A stretch of 64,000 nucleotides of DNA from Cryptomeria japonica (GCF_030272615.1 NC_081407.1:269733870-269797869); one strand, 5' to 3'. Positions 23,747-35,133 are shown, counted from the stretch's first letter. Notes: generated by a model from the letters alone, not told the origin. Numbers and translations: made by a program.

Positions 23747-24020
23747 GAGACGGGTGTTGAGGAATAACTCTCTTCGAGACGGGTGTTGAGGAATAACTCT
23801 CTTCCAAACCTTCTTGAGAAATAGTTAAAGGTATTTTCCTCTCTTAAAGTAAGTAAAGTTTTTGATTATTAGCTTTCTTACCATGTTCATATTAGGTGGT
23901 AGTATATCCTTCTTCCTTTCTTTTTGAGAAATAGTTGAAGTGTTTTTCTCTCTTGAAATAAGTGAAGTTTTCAATTATTAGCTTTCTTACCATGCCATAT
24001 TAGATGGTAGTATATGACTC
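23747..24020 (+). repeat. Tandem duplications: 29 bp x2, then about 100 bp x2
   Basis: A 29-bp unit starting GAGACGGGTGTTGAGGAA is repeated exactly at 23747-23775 and 23776-23804. Immediately after, a segment of about 100 bp (GAGAAATAGTTAAAG to GGTGGTAGTATAT) is followed by a diverged copy (GAGAAATAGTTGAAG to GATGGTAGTATAT) ending near 24,012. No coding sense was found. Confidence 0.8.
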
Positions 24021-24419
24021 CATTGTTGGAGACCATTATGGATTTAATTTCATAGAAGATAATAGATATTTTTATATTTATTTTTTAAGAAATCAATTTT
24101 TTTAAATATTTTTATCGGATTACCATATTGTTGTGCACGTGGGATCAAAAGGGCATTATTTTATTTTAGAAAAAAATGATAAAATAAATAGTTGGACAAT
24201 TCAATGCTAATCAATGAAGGAAAGAAGATTTTTATGGTTTTGAGTGTGAAAAATTAGAAAAAAAGTTTTTGTAGTCCCTTATTTGATTGATTTATTTCAT
24301 GGATAAATGATCTCCAAAATGATTTATTTCTACATCTTTTATTTAAATTGTCAAAATAATAATAATATTTTATTATATTTTGCTTTACTTTTTGTGCTAC
24401 AAAAAATTGATATTTGGGC

Positions 24420-25016
24420 AAGATGAGTCTTAGGAAAGGTATAGAATAGGAAAGGAGGCCCTATAAATGGGTGGATGGTTTGTAATGCAAGTGTTAACCA
24501 AACTCACGGGTTAAAAAAATGATTAATAAGAAGATTCTAGGACATGATTTTGCACTTGTAATGGTGAAATCATGAGCACAAAGGGCATGCGACAATCCTT
24601 GAGGGGTTGGTGAATGTCATTGGGATATTCCTCCCCTCGTGAGGTAGGAGATATCTACTCAATTTTCTCTATGTTCATTGTACCATCAAAATGAAAGACC
24701 ACCTCCTATCCCTATGACCTCTTCTTTGTCTACCCTCATATTTGTATATGTGATGTGATGTAGTTTATCTCTTTTGGATATATATTTAGTGATGTTTGTT
24801 ATTTGGCATGTGTATCGTATCATACTTATAAATAATTATTTCACACACATGTGACTCCACTCCTCTTAGTGGAAATGAGGGTACGACATGGTTTGGTGGT
24901 TCTTAACCACCATTGGTAACTTGTGGGATCTTAGAAGATCTTGGGATTGTTGGCAAGTAAAAAATTCTTTGCTCCTTGCCTTCAATTATCTCATTATTGT
25001 ATTATGGTATCAAATG
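24420..25016 (+). mobile_element. Possible relic copia 5' LTR with PBS-like site
   Basis: TGGTATCAAATG at 25005-25016 resembles the initiator-Met tRNA primer site (TGGTATCAGAGC) with two or three changes, preceded by a T-rich stretch and, about 540 bp upstream, a TATA-like box. No second LTR or gag was identified downstream, so this is a weak call. Confidence 0.25.
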
Positions 25017-26086
25017 TGTAATTCAAGACATTGATCTATATAACTTCATATGGAATCCATTGGTGGAGGCTATGCAATTTTCCCACATAAGTGGTGAAAA
25101 ACCCATGGTTGCCTTTATACATCTTGATATTTGTGTCAAACATAAGTAATGTTTTGGATGCTTCTCTTCCTTCTATAGTTGTTGGGAAAATGAATCTAGA
25201 TCACTTAATTATCATTTGAGATAAAAGAAAGAACTTAATATAGATATTTGGATGAATTTTATTTTTCTTTATATGTTGTCTTAGTCGTTCCATTGATTAG
25301 TTGGAGTGAAATATCTTATTGAGATCTTAGGTGAGCAATAGATGTTTTTTGAGTATGTTCAAGGGATGTGTGTGTGTCCAAGGCAATATTTTGAGTATGA
25401 GACCTAGAAAATGTCATCTATTTAGTCTTTGGTTAGGACAACATTGTTTGAAATCATATTATACTACAAAAAAATAGACTCCAATGCCATAATAGGCCTT
25501 TAACACCAAAAATGTGTTAGGATAAGGTGACATTAGCCTTGTAATCCCAAGTCATTTGCATATGTTTCCATGATCCTTGGAGATTTATTTGGATTCCTAA
25601 GGACACACAGACTAAAAATATTTAATGTTTATTTACCTATGACAAATTGTAGTTGTATTCATAGAGGTGGATCCATTTATCATAGGCAATTACAAAGCAT
25701 ATTCGCTTAATATTCCTTTTAGGCATCCACTTTAGTGGTGGGGACCACTTGGAATTGCATGTATATCCATGTTGTTGCATGTATTTTGTATGTTATCCTG
25801 AGTAGGGCACCAAGGTTTACATGTTATGCATGTTAGCCATCACTATCAGAGCCATTGGTGCGTAATGGAGTAATGGTAGTTGAACAATTTTGATGGTATG
25901 TGGGTTAGGTGCCCATGTGAAGGCCATGTGATCATTTATATTTTTTGCTAACTTTATAGATTTTCTATGATGTGGGGTGTATATTTTTTGCAAGTGGATT
26001 TGACCCTTATTTTGGGGTACCACAATGGTATTCTCATCCCATTTCCTCTATGGATATGAGACTTGTGTTAGTAGAAGTTAAGTTAT

Positions 26087-27190
26087 TGTTAGACAACTTA
26101 GATAACCGATGGACAACTAAGAGTGGGGAGCGGTGAATCAGTTGTCAACAGATTATAGAACTTTAAGCATTAAAACCTTATTACCGAAATACATAAACCA
26201 AATACCGAAATAGTAGATATAACAGTTAAGCACAACTATAAGTGACAAAATATTTACCAACCATCCATAAAAGATAACACCAAGATTTGTACGTGGAAAA
26301 CTCGGTAAAGGGAAAAACCATGGTGGGAAGCCTACCCATAGTCAGATAATATTTTTGCAGTAAGTATGTGATTACAAAAAGAGGGGCTTGCACATGCAGG
26401 AAGTCCAACAACCTAGAGCGTACTTCTCATCACAAAAGGAGCCTCACTGACTATAAAATAAATCCAGACTACAATCCAGAAAGAAGAGTGAACTGCAAGA
26501 ATAACATCTCCTATGCCTAAGTATAGTTCCAGTTAAGCTCAGTACTAGACGTCTTAAACCTCTTTCACCAATCCAATTCAATCACCTATGATTGACCAAA
26601 ACCTCTGCATATGATTACAACTTTATTTGCACATAGATAATCACATAACCCATAAACCTATAACCATAACCATAACCATAACCATAACCATAACCATAAC
26701 CATAACCATAACCATAACCATGATCTACAAAGAGATATTACATCACATTTATACCAACCTGGGACCTAAACAATTAGGTCAGCCTCCTAAAAGATAATAC
26801 AATAAATTCATAACATAAACCCGCAATCCAATGAGCAACCAAGTCGGCCTAAGACTGAAACAACATAATCCAATCAATAAACCCAACCGGTAACGCATCG
26901 AGATCATCCACCAACACGTTACATAAACCAGTCCATAACCTAGCAGAATAAGATAGCATTAGGTCCGGTTCTAAATGCAACACCACTGATTAACATGAAC
27001 ATGAACAAGATAACCAACAACATCTCGAAAGCCATCTAGAAGCCGCACCAACACCACTTATCAAGTGCATCAAAAGATCTTCAACAAAGCTCTGCCGGTA
27101 AAACCCTTAGCGATGACCAAAAGGCTTACTAGAACAAATGATAGCTCTCGAGTCATCAAATCCTGAACCAACTGATCGTGATAGGCATCT
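26087..27190 (-). repeat. Copia 3' LTR, part 1 (left of the nested element)
   Basis: This matches 38714-39830 with scattered substitutions, mostly transitions. It contains an (ATAACC)n microsatellite at about 26,661-26,721, also present in the partner LTR. It is interrupted at 27190 by the nested element and resumes after the duplicated CATCT at 35139. Confidence 0.85.
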
Positions 27191-28376
27191 TGTAGCGTCG
27201 TAAAATTGTGACACTTGCAATTTTGACTGCATTTGGGTCTTCACGATGGCGGCGCAACATTGAACCTGAATGGAGACCCCGAAACCTGTTTACGACATCA
27301 AAAACTGCATCTTTCTGCACCTTGGCCTGATCCTCCTTGCACCCTACTGTCCCGGGAGGTGGGACCATGGCACCTAGCGCCCTGGTCCCTGGCCCTATTT
27401 TGGGCCCGGTCTCTTGTTGGGCATCGGGTCTTCAAGTTTGCAATTTGGAAAATAATGTTCCTAGGTCGGCCTAAGGTTAGAAAAATCAGTCTCCTAACCC
27501 TAATTGACAAGTATATAAACTACATTTCCCCTCCCATTTGGAGAGGGGGTGAGAAACATATGTGTGCAAGAGGTGGAAGCGATAGACAAACATTCAAGCA
27601 TTCAAGCATTCCTTCAAGCAATTGAGCATTCTAGGTCTCCATTCAAGGCTAGGTGTTGCATTCAAGACAAGGATTCAACCATTGAAGAGGAGATCACCTA
27701 CAACATACAACATACAACATTATTACACCTTCGCATGTAAGAATACAAACATTCTTACAACAAGGTATCAATACTTGATTACATTACAAACACTTACATT
27801 TACAACATTCTCATTTCTTGGTTAATTCCAAAACTGGGGTTTGACCTGAAGGCAAACCCCTAATCCCTAACCCCCCAATCGTCCTCTCTTTTTTGTGTGT
27901 AGGTTGCAGGTACACGGCTGTAATTGAAGATCTGGAATCCTTGTGCAGAGACGACCAGATCCCCCTTCGTTTCGTGGATTTTTCGGAGGACCGTGTGCAC
28001 TCCGGGCGCCATCGTCCCGTCAACTTTCGCTCAAACTTGCAGGACAACATCGTCTTGACATTTTACTGCTAATTTCAGGTCCGCAGCTTCATCCCGTGTC
28101 CCTATCTCCGTCTACAAGCGAATCTTTCTTACTTTCACATACACTCCTAGTTCAATCCTTCTATCTACATTCTTTACAAAAGAGGGTATCCTTGCTGTCT
28201 CAACCCTTGAAACTTATTTAGAATTCAATCTTGCATTGTGTGGGATTGAATCTTGTGAGTTTCAACCCCTCTTTTGAATGTAAAGTCTCTCCTAAGTGAA
28301 AACCGTCAATCCTAGTGACCTCCTTTCTCTCTCCTTGGAGTGGGGGAACACCTAGGGTTCGATTTTCCGCTTTACA
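27191..28376 (+). repeat. 5' LTR of the Gag-only element
   Basis: 1186 bp, TGTAGC to TTTACA. A probable TATA box (AAGTATATAAAC) is at about 27,508-27,519, and the sequence downstream would be R-U5. Around 27,983-28,018 it contains the GGACCGTG-to-GTCC motif that recurs twice in the leader. A GGTTGCAGG stretch near 27,902 lies in a segment shared with the solo LTR at 10,835. Confidence 0.9.
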
Positions 28377-28379
28377 TTT

Positions 28380-28399
28380 TGGTGAACCCGACGTGAACA
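28380..28399 (+). promoter_or_regulatory. Probable primer-binding site of the Gag-only element
   Basis: Three T bases separate the LTR end at 28376 from TGGTGAACCCGACGTGAACA. Position and the leading TGG (pairing with a tRNA CCA end) fit a primer site. It is not the initiator-Met site used by copia elements in this window. I did not identify the matching tRNA. Confidence 0.6.
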
Positions 28400-29749
28400 T
28401 CCTAATTCTGATTATTCATGGTTAGATCTAAAATTTTTGCTTCCTTAATTACATTTCCATGTTTGATCTTTTGCAAATTTTAGAGGTTAATTGCATAAAA
28501 ACCCTAAATTTTCTTTTTAGTAATTGAGCTTGTGAAATGTTTAATTGTTAATGCTTGTTTCAGATCTACCCTTCTATTGCAAATTGTCAATTCATATTTG
28601 TGCTTTAATTCTGAAAATTAAGTGGTTAAGTGTCAAAACACTAATTTTTAAAACCCTCTTGGTTCAACCTTTGACCGACGATTTCACTGATCAAAACACC
28701 TCCAAATTGGCTGTAACTTTGGATTCCGCAACAAAATCGTAATATATCTCATCCCTGAAAATTTTGAAAAAAGTTGCGAGGACTGTGTGCACCCTGAGCG
28801 CCATCGTCCCCGACATATTTTCCGAAATTTTGGGAGCTAGATCTTACTGTATTTTTCTGCTAGAATCCAGAATCTTGGCTGATTTCGTCAATTCTAACAC
28901 TTTCAAAATTAAAGTCAAAGTTGGTCTAGTGATTGCTTGGATTAAGGCTTTTAATCATTCAAAAATTGTTGAAATTGAAATTTTGTGTTAAAATTGTGTT
29001 TCTTACTGTCCTAAATCTAAAAAGTGTGTTGGCATTCATTCGAAGTTTCAGTGCTTTATTCAAATTTTTGTAGTTTGTGACTTTTGAAATTAAGTGTTTA
29101 ATTGCAACAACTTTGATTTCCGCTTTCAAAATTGAATTTTGCATGAAATTGAGTCAACTTTTAAATTTCAAAGCTTGCATTGGTTTTAGTATTCCCTCTA
29201 AAATCATAAAATTCAAAATTTCAGTTTCCCTCTCTTTTTCAAAATTCAAATTTTGCATTTTTCAACAATCTTGGTAGGGTTCAATTTTGAGATTGCAACT
29301 TTAATTTGGCCTATCTACAGATCGTAAAATCACTCAATTTTTTTCAGATTAGCTTTAAAATCATCATAACTTTCATCCCTAAAAATTTTGAAAAAAGTTG
29401 CGAGGACCGTGTGCACTCTGTTCGCCACGGTCCCCGACATTTTTTCCGAAATTTTGGGAGATTGTCATGAGTGCATTTAACAGCTTAAATCTAGGAGATT
29501 GGCTGATTTTATTGAAATTTGCTACCTCTAAATTTGAAAATAAATTCAAAATTCAAGATTTCAATTTTCAAGATAACAATTAAAATTAAGTGCTACCCCC
29601 TTGGCCCTAATTTTCAATTGTGCCTACCTTTCTTGGAAGTTGTGTTTCCCTCTTCTTTCACAAAGTTCAAATTGGATAATCATTATCTCATTGTTCAATT
29701 TTGCCGACTTTATTTTCAAAATTCAAAATCTTCTCTCTCTCTCTAGTGC
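28400..29749 (+). other. Untranslated leader of the Gag-only element with a repeated 84-bp motif
   Basis: No ORF of note. Two 84-bp segments, 28753-28836 and 29377-29460, are near-identical. Each contains GTTGCGAGGAC, GTGTGCAC, CGCCA and GTCCCCGACAT, and ends GAAATTTTGGGAG. The core also occurs in both LTRs. In the second copy GGACCGTG and CACGGTCC can pair as a perfect 8-bp stem with a 14-nt loop, and the palindrome GTGCAC spans the stem-loop junction. A role in RNA packaging or dimerisation is plausible inference. Confidence 0.65.
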
Positions 29750-32731
29750 ATGAGTTTTACAACAATAAGCCCTACTTACACTATTCCCATTAGACGAAGC
29801 CTTAGAATTAAGTCTTTCCAAGGTTTAATTACCGAGGAGACGGAACCTAATTTGAATGGCCTTTTTAACGAGGACATGGGTAATTCCTCTAATCCTCTTA
29901 ATGATGAAGAAGCTCTCCATGAGGTTTCTGTAGAACAACTTTCGAAATTGGATAACCAATTTGATGATTTTCAGCAATGGATGTCTCAAGAATACCCCGA
30001 TAGTGAAGCTCTTCCATTAATTGAGGGTCTAAAACGTATGGTTCAAAGTGATAAGAATGGAATTGATATTTTGCGTAGTATTGCACACATCGTGGATTCG
30101 AATGTGATGCCTATGAAGAGTTGTGCTGAAACTTTAGGTTATACACAACCTCCTACTCAAGTCAATCATTCTATTCCTTTGACAACTTCTATTGCTAGTA
30201 TACCTACTTTTACATCAAACATAATGACTACTTCAATACAAAACATTTCACCTATGATCACCAGTCATGGGGGAAATCCTTCTTCTTCAATCAACCCTCT
30301 TCCTTCATTCAATCCAACTTCTTCATTCATTCCTTCAATGAGTGTCCCTATTACATCTCCACAAATGAACATGACACAAGGGGGCAATTCATTTAACCAT
30401 TCCATTCCTCCTTGTAGTGTTCCTTCTTTCCAATCATCTCCTATGACTAACCATCATAGTGTCCCGCCACCTTACTCTCAATCAATACCTTCTTTCAATA
30501 ATATAATACCTCCATCACAATCTAACATGTCTAATATGAACTCTTCGACTGAAGCGACCATTAACAATCTTGCACAAACTGTCTCTTCTTTACAGCAACA
30601 AATTGCCTCTATGAATCAATCTAAGTTTAGTGTGCCCACATTTGATGTTGCGAGCCCACTTTCTCTTGACATTATTCGAGCTATCCCTCCTAAGCATGTT
30701 GAAATCCTGCAATTGGAGCTTTATAATGGTAAAGGTGATCCTCTAACACATGTTAAGACTTTTCAAACAATATGTACTGATTTTGCTCATGACCAAAGGT
30801 TGCTTGCAAAACTGTTTACTAGAACATTAAGAGATAAGGCTCTACAATGGTATTGCTCGTTGCCTTCCTATTCTATTACTTCTTTCCAACAACTTGCAAA
30901 TGCTTTTATTCAACAATTTCAAAACAATATAGGTCCTAAAGTTACTTTGATTGATTTAATGCATTGTAAACAAGGTGTTAAAGAAAAAGTGACTGATTTC
31001 ATTGGTAGATATAAGCATTTGTGTGCTCAAATTTCTTTTCCAGTACCTGACAATGATATTCAAAGAATCTTTATTTCTAATTTACAAAAAGATATTAGAG
31101 AAAAACTTCTATTTTCTGAGTTTACTTCTTTCCAACAGTTGTGTGCAACTCTTCACAATTATCAACTGATTGTGAGTCAAATGGAACAAGCAAATCCTAT
31201 GGCTCCAAGTGATAAGGGTGATAGTATTCAACAACCATTTGGGAAGTTTAAACCGAATAGAGGGTTCATCAAGTTCAATGAAAACATCGCCAACAACAAT
31301 GTGAATGCAGCATCAGGTGTGCCTCCTATTTCTAAGTTTTTCAAGAAAGAAAGAGAGTTTACTCCTTTGAATGAATCATTGCATAGTATTATGAATAAGT
31401 TATTGGAACGAAATGTGCTTACTCTCCCTCCTATAAAGCAAATAGATCCTGCAAAGATGAATTCACCCTATTTTGATAACAAATCTTTTTGTCAATTTCA
31501 TCGTCAACTTGGGCATGATACTGAAAAATGTTTTGCTTTAAAGGGTAAAATTCAAGATTTAATTGATAATAATACTATCTCTGTTTTAGGTGTGAATGAT
31601 GAAGGCAACACATCTGTAGCTCTTCCTAACCAAAATCTTAAGATTTTTAATGATCCATTACCTTCTCATACCTCTAATGTGATTGAGACTAATGATTCCT
31701 CTTTCTCACCCGATGGTCTTGTGTCTATGACTCCGAATGTGGTTAACTTTGTAGAGCAGCAGAAAATCCCTAAAGAACCTTCCATCACATTTGATTCCAG
31801 TGAAACTATCAGGGCACCTGATGGTCCTTTATATATAGTTGCAAAAGTCAAGAATACACCTTGCCGTGGAGTGCTTATTGATCCTTCTTGCATGGTTAAT
31901 GTCATTACTGAAGAATTTCTTTTTACTTTGCAATTGAATCAAGTGATCTATGACAAAACAAATGTGGTTGTGAAACTATTTGATGCATTTTCTTCTCCTG
32001 GAATTGGTTCTATTACATTACCTATTGAGGTCCATAACAAATCCCTTGATGTGAGCTTTGCTATTATTCCATCATCCGAACAATTTCGTGTGAAGCTAGG
32101 CTATCCTTGGCTATCTTCCATGAAAGCTATTGCTTCTCCTATTCACAAGTGTTTGAAATTTCCCCATAATGGTGAAGTTGTTACTGTCAATCATAGTCTC
32201 TTTAAACCAGCTGAAAGAACTTCTAGCGTTCCTATTGATTATTTTTGGCCTAAACAATTTCAATCTCTTCCACCGCGAAGTGATCATCTTTTCAAATCTC
32301 ATCAAAAGTGGAAAAAAGATATGATCCTATCTCTAAGTGAATCTAGAACACCCAAACTTGATATTCCTATCATTCTTGAGAAGGAAGTTCTTCCTTTGAA
32401 AGATAAAACTAATGTCTTTCCTCAAGAAGATTCCCAACCCATCCTTATGGATGTGACTATGTCTATGTCTAATAAACTTTCTAAAGGTAGACCTATACCT
32501 CCTCGTCATGATGGACTTGGTCTCCTTCCTAAACCAGATATTCCTCCTTTATATGGAGCAGTTCCTCCTCCTTCCTCTTATAGAGAGAAGAGACCTTCCT
32601 CTTCTCCTATCGTCCAACCTAAGAGACCACAACCTAAACACCCAAGTGATAAGGATGAGAACATTCCTCCTCAATCTTCTCAACTTCCTACTAAGACTAG
32701 ACGAAATCGTTCTGCGCGTGAACGCCGATGA
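29750..32731 (+). CDS. Gag polyprotein with degenerate aspartic-protease-like domain (993 aa)
   Basis: The longest ORF in the window, starting MSFTTISPTYTIPIRRSL at the first ATG after the leader. Order: N-terminal segment; Ser/Pro/Asn-rich low-complexity linker (about 130-270); short coiled coil (NNLAQTVSSLQQQIASM near 275); retrotransposon gag (capsid) domain at about 320-480 (LELYNGKGDPLTHVKTF, then ALQWYCSLP and FIQQF). A CHHC-type knuckle FCQFHRQLGHDTEKC is at about 580-595. A retropepsin-like fold follows at about 690-830, where the catalytic D-T/S-G is replaced by LIDPSCMVNVI: Asp kept, Thr-Gly lost. The C-terminal part is Pro-rich and ends with a basic tail (RRNRSARERR). It should build the particle packaging the element RNA. 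Proteolysis is probably absent or supplied in trans. No pol follows. Confidence 0.92.
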   Translation: MSFTTISPTYTIPIRRSLRIKSFQGLITEETEPNLNGLFNEDMGNSSNPLNDEEALHEVSVEQLSKLDNQFDDFQQWMSQEYPDSEALPLIEGLKRMVQSDKNGIDILRSIAHIVDSNVMPMKSCAETLGYTQPPTQVNHSIPLTTSIASIPTFTSNIMTTSIQNISPMITSHGGNPSSSINPLPSFNPTSSFIPSMSVPITSPQMNMTQGGNSFNHSIPPCSVPSFQSSPMTNHHSVPPPYSQSIPSFNNIIPPSQSNMSNMNSSTEATINNLAQTVSSLQQQIASMNQSKFSVPTFDVASPLSLDIIRAIPPKHVEILQLELYNGKGDPLTHVKTFQTICTDFAHDQRLLAKLFTRTLRDKALQWYCSLPSYSITSFQQLANAFIQQFQNNIGPKVTLIDLMHCKQGVKEKVTDFIGRYKHLCAQISFPVPDNDIQRIFISNLQKDIREKLLFSEFTSFQQLCATLHNYQLIVSQMEQANPMAPSDKGDSIQQPFGKFKPNRGFIKFNENIANNNVNAASGVPPISKFFKKEREFTPLNESLHSIMNKLLERNVLTLPPIKQIDPAKMNSPYFDNKSFCQFHRQLGHDTEKCFALKGKIQDLIDNNTISVLGVNDEGNTSVALPNQNLKIFNDPLPSHTSNVIETNDSSFSPDGLVSMTPNVVNFVEQQKIPKEPSITFDSSETIRAPDGPLYIVAKVKNTPCRGVLIDPSCMVNVITEEFLFTLQLNQVIYDKTNVVVKLFDAFSSPGIGSITLPIEVHNKSLDVSFAIIPSSEQFRVKLGYPWLSSMKAIASPIHKCLKFPHNGEVVTVNHSLFKPAERTSSVPIDYFWPKQFQSLPPRSDHLFKSHQKWKKDMILSLSESRTPKLDIPIILEKEVLPLKDKTNVFPQEDSQPILMDVTMSMSNKLSKGRPIPPRHDGLGLLPKPDIPPLYGAVPPPSSYREKRPSSSPIVQPKRPQPKHPSDKDENIPPQSSQLPTKTRRNRSARERR

Positions 32732-32854
32732 AAGTGTCATCTTAGAGCTCGTGCAACTGCTTCTCAAACTTTGCAATCCCCAAAGACACCTTCAGCTAGT
32801 ATTATTCCATTTTCTCCTTAGCCGAAAATTGAGTCAAAATCTCCTTAACATAAG

Positions 32855-33196
32855 ATGCATGATGGTTTTGATCCTGTGCGAGTTAAAGATCCTATTTTTA
32901 TAAATCTTGATGATGATATAGATGAAAATGTTATTCATGATGAAAATGTTACTCCTCTTGCTTTTGATAGTGAATATGAATATGTTGATGTTGATAACCA
33001 TTTATCTAACGAATTTTCTAAAGCACTTATCCTAGCTCCTAGACAAGAACAACGTGGCTTGGAACATGAACATAGCCCTTGTTTGGATCTTGTGATAGCT
33101 CCATCTGTTGTGTTGGATGTTCCTCCTCTAGCGTGTTTCCTGCCTTCTCGAAATATTGATCAGCAAGATCGGGGGGTGGATGACGTGCTAGACTAG
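32855..33196 (+). CDS. Small acidic ORF downstream of gag (113 aa), unknown function
   Basis: Begins MHDGFDPVRVKDPIFINLDD and is rich in Asp, Glu and Val. It lies 123 bases after the gag stop, in the position of pol in an autonomous element. I recognise no domain. It could be a remnant of the pol linker, or an accessory frame kept by the non-autonomous family. Comparison of related copies would show whether it is conserved. Confidence 0.45.
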   Translation: MHDGFDPVRVKDPIFINLDDDIDENVIHDENVTPLAFDSEYEYVDVDNHLSNEFSKALILAPRQEQRGLEHEHSPCLDLVIAPSVVLDVPPLACFLPSRNIDQQDRGVDDVLD

Positions 33197-33947
33197 TTTC
33201 ATTAGCATAACAGACTCTCTCCTCCTCTCTTGATCTCTTTTGTTACTTCTTCTATGTGTTATTCCCATTCTTCTATTTGTTGTCCTTAGTGTTGTCTACT
33301 TGAGGATGATGCAAAGCATTGAGATCTCTTTTGGTCTCTCTCATGTTGACTCAAAAGACACATGTGTTCCCTTCTTCTAGGTGACCTTCCTTGATTGGGG
33401 AATGAAGAACAATTATGCATACATACATATGATATACATGAATTATCATACAACATACTGACCCCAAGGATAGCGAAGTCACCTCGTGCTTTATGTTTTG
33501 TGTCTATTATCCTTGGGTTTATCTCACACTTGGGGGCTAAATCTTTGTGATAACATGCTCCTTTCCCTTCTCATTTCTTATGTGTATCACTACCTTAAAG
33601 CAATCACCCCCGATGAGGCATGTGTGATCGCTTTAACATAGGGGGCATACACTCCGTTCATATCTCTTCAGGATACTTGAAAATTTCTTGGCGAACTTAG
33701 CTTTGCCTTGAAAATTTTTGGTATTTTTCTTGCATGACTCATAGCGAGGGAACCTTACTACTGATAGTCATGGTTCTCCCTCGTGATCTTCCCTTTTACT
33801 TTGTCAATCGAAGTCGTAAGATCCTTAGTCTACTGGGGGCTTGGTGTATCTTGCCTCCTTGACGTGGTGAAAGTCTTTCAATGTTGTTTCCTTGTACTTT
33901 ACCGGAAGTATGGGCGTACGCTTATACTCCCGCTAAAGTGGGCTAAA
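33197..33947 (+). other. 3' untranslated part of the Gag-only element
   Basis: Non-coding, with several G-rich purine tracts typical of the region before a 3' LTR (CTTGGGGGCT near 33,531; TAGGGGGCAT near 33,640; CTGGGGGCTT near 33,830). The likely polypurine tract next to the LTR, AAAGTGGGCTAAA at 33935-33947, is not a clean one. A hairpin at 33597-33634 pairs AAAGCAATCAC with GTGATCGCTTT (one wobble). Confidence 0.55.
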
Positions 33948-35133
33948 TGTAGCATCGTAAAATTGCGACACTTGCAATTTTGACTGCATTTGGGTCTTCA
34001 CGATGGCGGTGCAATGTTGAACCTGAATGGAGACCCCGAAACCTATTTACGACATCAAAAACTGCATCTTTCTGCACCTTGGCCTGATCCTCCTTGCACC
34101 CTGCTATCCCGGGAGGTGGGACCATGGCGCCCAGCGCCCTGGTCCCTGGCCCTATTTTGGGCCCGGTCTCTTGTTGGGCATCGGGTCTTCAAGTTTGCAA
34201 TTTGGAAAATAATGTTCCTAGGTCGGCCTAAGGTCGAAAAAATCAGTCTCCTAACCCTAATTGAGAAGTATATAAACTACATTTCCCCTCCCATTTGGAG
34301 AGGGGGTGAGAAACATATGTGTGCAAGAGGCGGAAGCGATAGACAAACATTCAAGCATTCAAGCATTCCTTCAAGCAATTGAGCATTCTAGGTCTCCATT
34401 CAAGGCTAGGTGTTGCATTCAAGACAAGGATTCAACCATTGAAGAGGAGATCACCTACAACATACAACATACAACATCATTACACCTTCGCATGTAAGAA
34501 TACAAACATTCTTACAACAAGGTATCAATACTTGATTACATTACAAACACTTACATTTACAACATTCTCATTTCTTGGTTAATTCCAAAACTGGGGTTTG
34601 ACTTGAAGGCAAACCCCTAATCCCTAACCCCCCAATCGTCCTCTCTTTTTTGTGTGTAGGTTGCAGGTACATGGCTGTAATTGAAGATCTGGAATCCTTG
34701 TGTAGAGACGAACAGATCCCCCTTCATTTCGTGGATTTTTCGGAGGACCATGTGCACTCCGGGCGCCATCGTCCCGTCAACTTTCGCTCAAACTTGCAGG
34801 ACAACATAGTCTCGACATTTTATTGCTAATTTCAGGTCCGCAACTTCATCCCGTGTCCCTATCTCCGTCTACAAGCGAATCTTTCTTACTTTCACATACA
34901 CTCCTAGTTCAATCTTTCTGTCTACATTCTTTACAAAAGAGGGTATCCTTGCTATCTCAACCCTTGAAACTTATTTAGAATTCAATCTTGCATTGTGTGG
35001 GATTGGATCTTGTGAGTTTCAACCCCTCTTTTGAATGTAAAGTCTCTCCTAAGTGAAAACCGTCAATCCTAGTGACCTCCTTTCTCTCTCCTTGGAGTGG
35101 GGGAACACCTAGGGTTCAATTTTCCGCTTTACA
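33948..35133 (+). repeat. 3' LTR of the Gag-only element
   Basis: 1186 bp, same length and ends as the 5' LTR. About 30 differences seen by eye, nearly all transitions, as expected where methylated cytosines decay after insertion. It is followed by the CATCT duplication and then by the resumed copia LTR. Confidence 0.9.

Larger units (their letters stand above)
22661..26086. other. AT-rich spacer with local duplications; possible copia LTR relic
   Basis: No intact ORF fits a known family. Visible features are a 29-bp tandem pair (23747-23804), an imperfect duplication of about 100 bp (23812-24020), and a TATA-like CCTATAAATGG near 24,462. A PBS-like TGGTATCAAATG lies at 25005-25016. The last two could mark a decayed plus-strand copia 5' LTR at about 24.4-25.0 kb. 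Confidence 0.4.

Noticed and set aside
26661-26721. Interstitial telomere-like repeat
   Set aside because: The unit is ATAACC, not the plant telomere unit (CCCTAAA/TTTAGGG), and the same tract is in the partner LTR, so it is an LTR microsatellite.
27233-27625. 130-codon ORF in the LTR, repeated at 33990-34382
   Set aside because: It occurs in both LTRs simply because they are duplicates; it lacks a domain and lies over the promoter region.
29898-30086. 62-codon minus-strand ORF in the Gag region
   Set aside because: Shadow of the 993-codon Gag frame.
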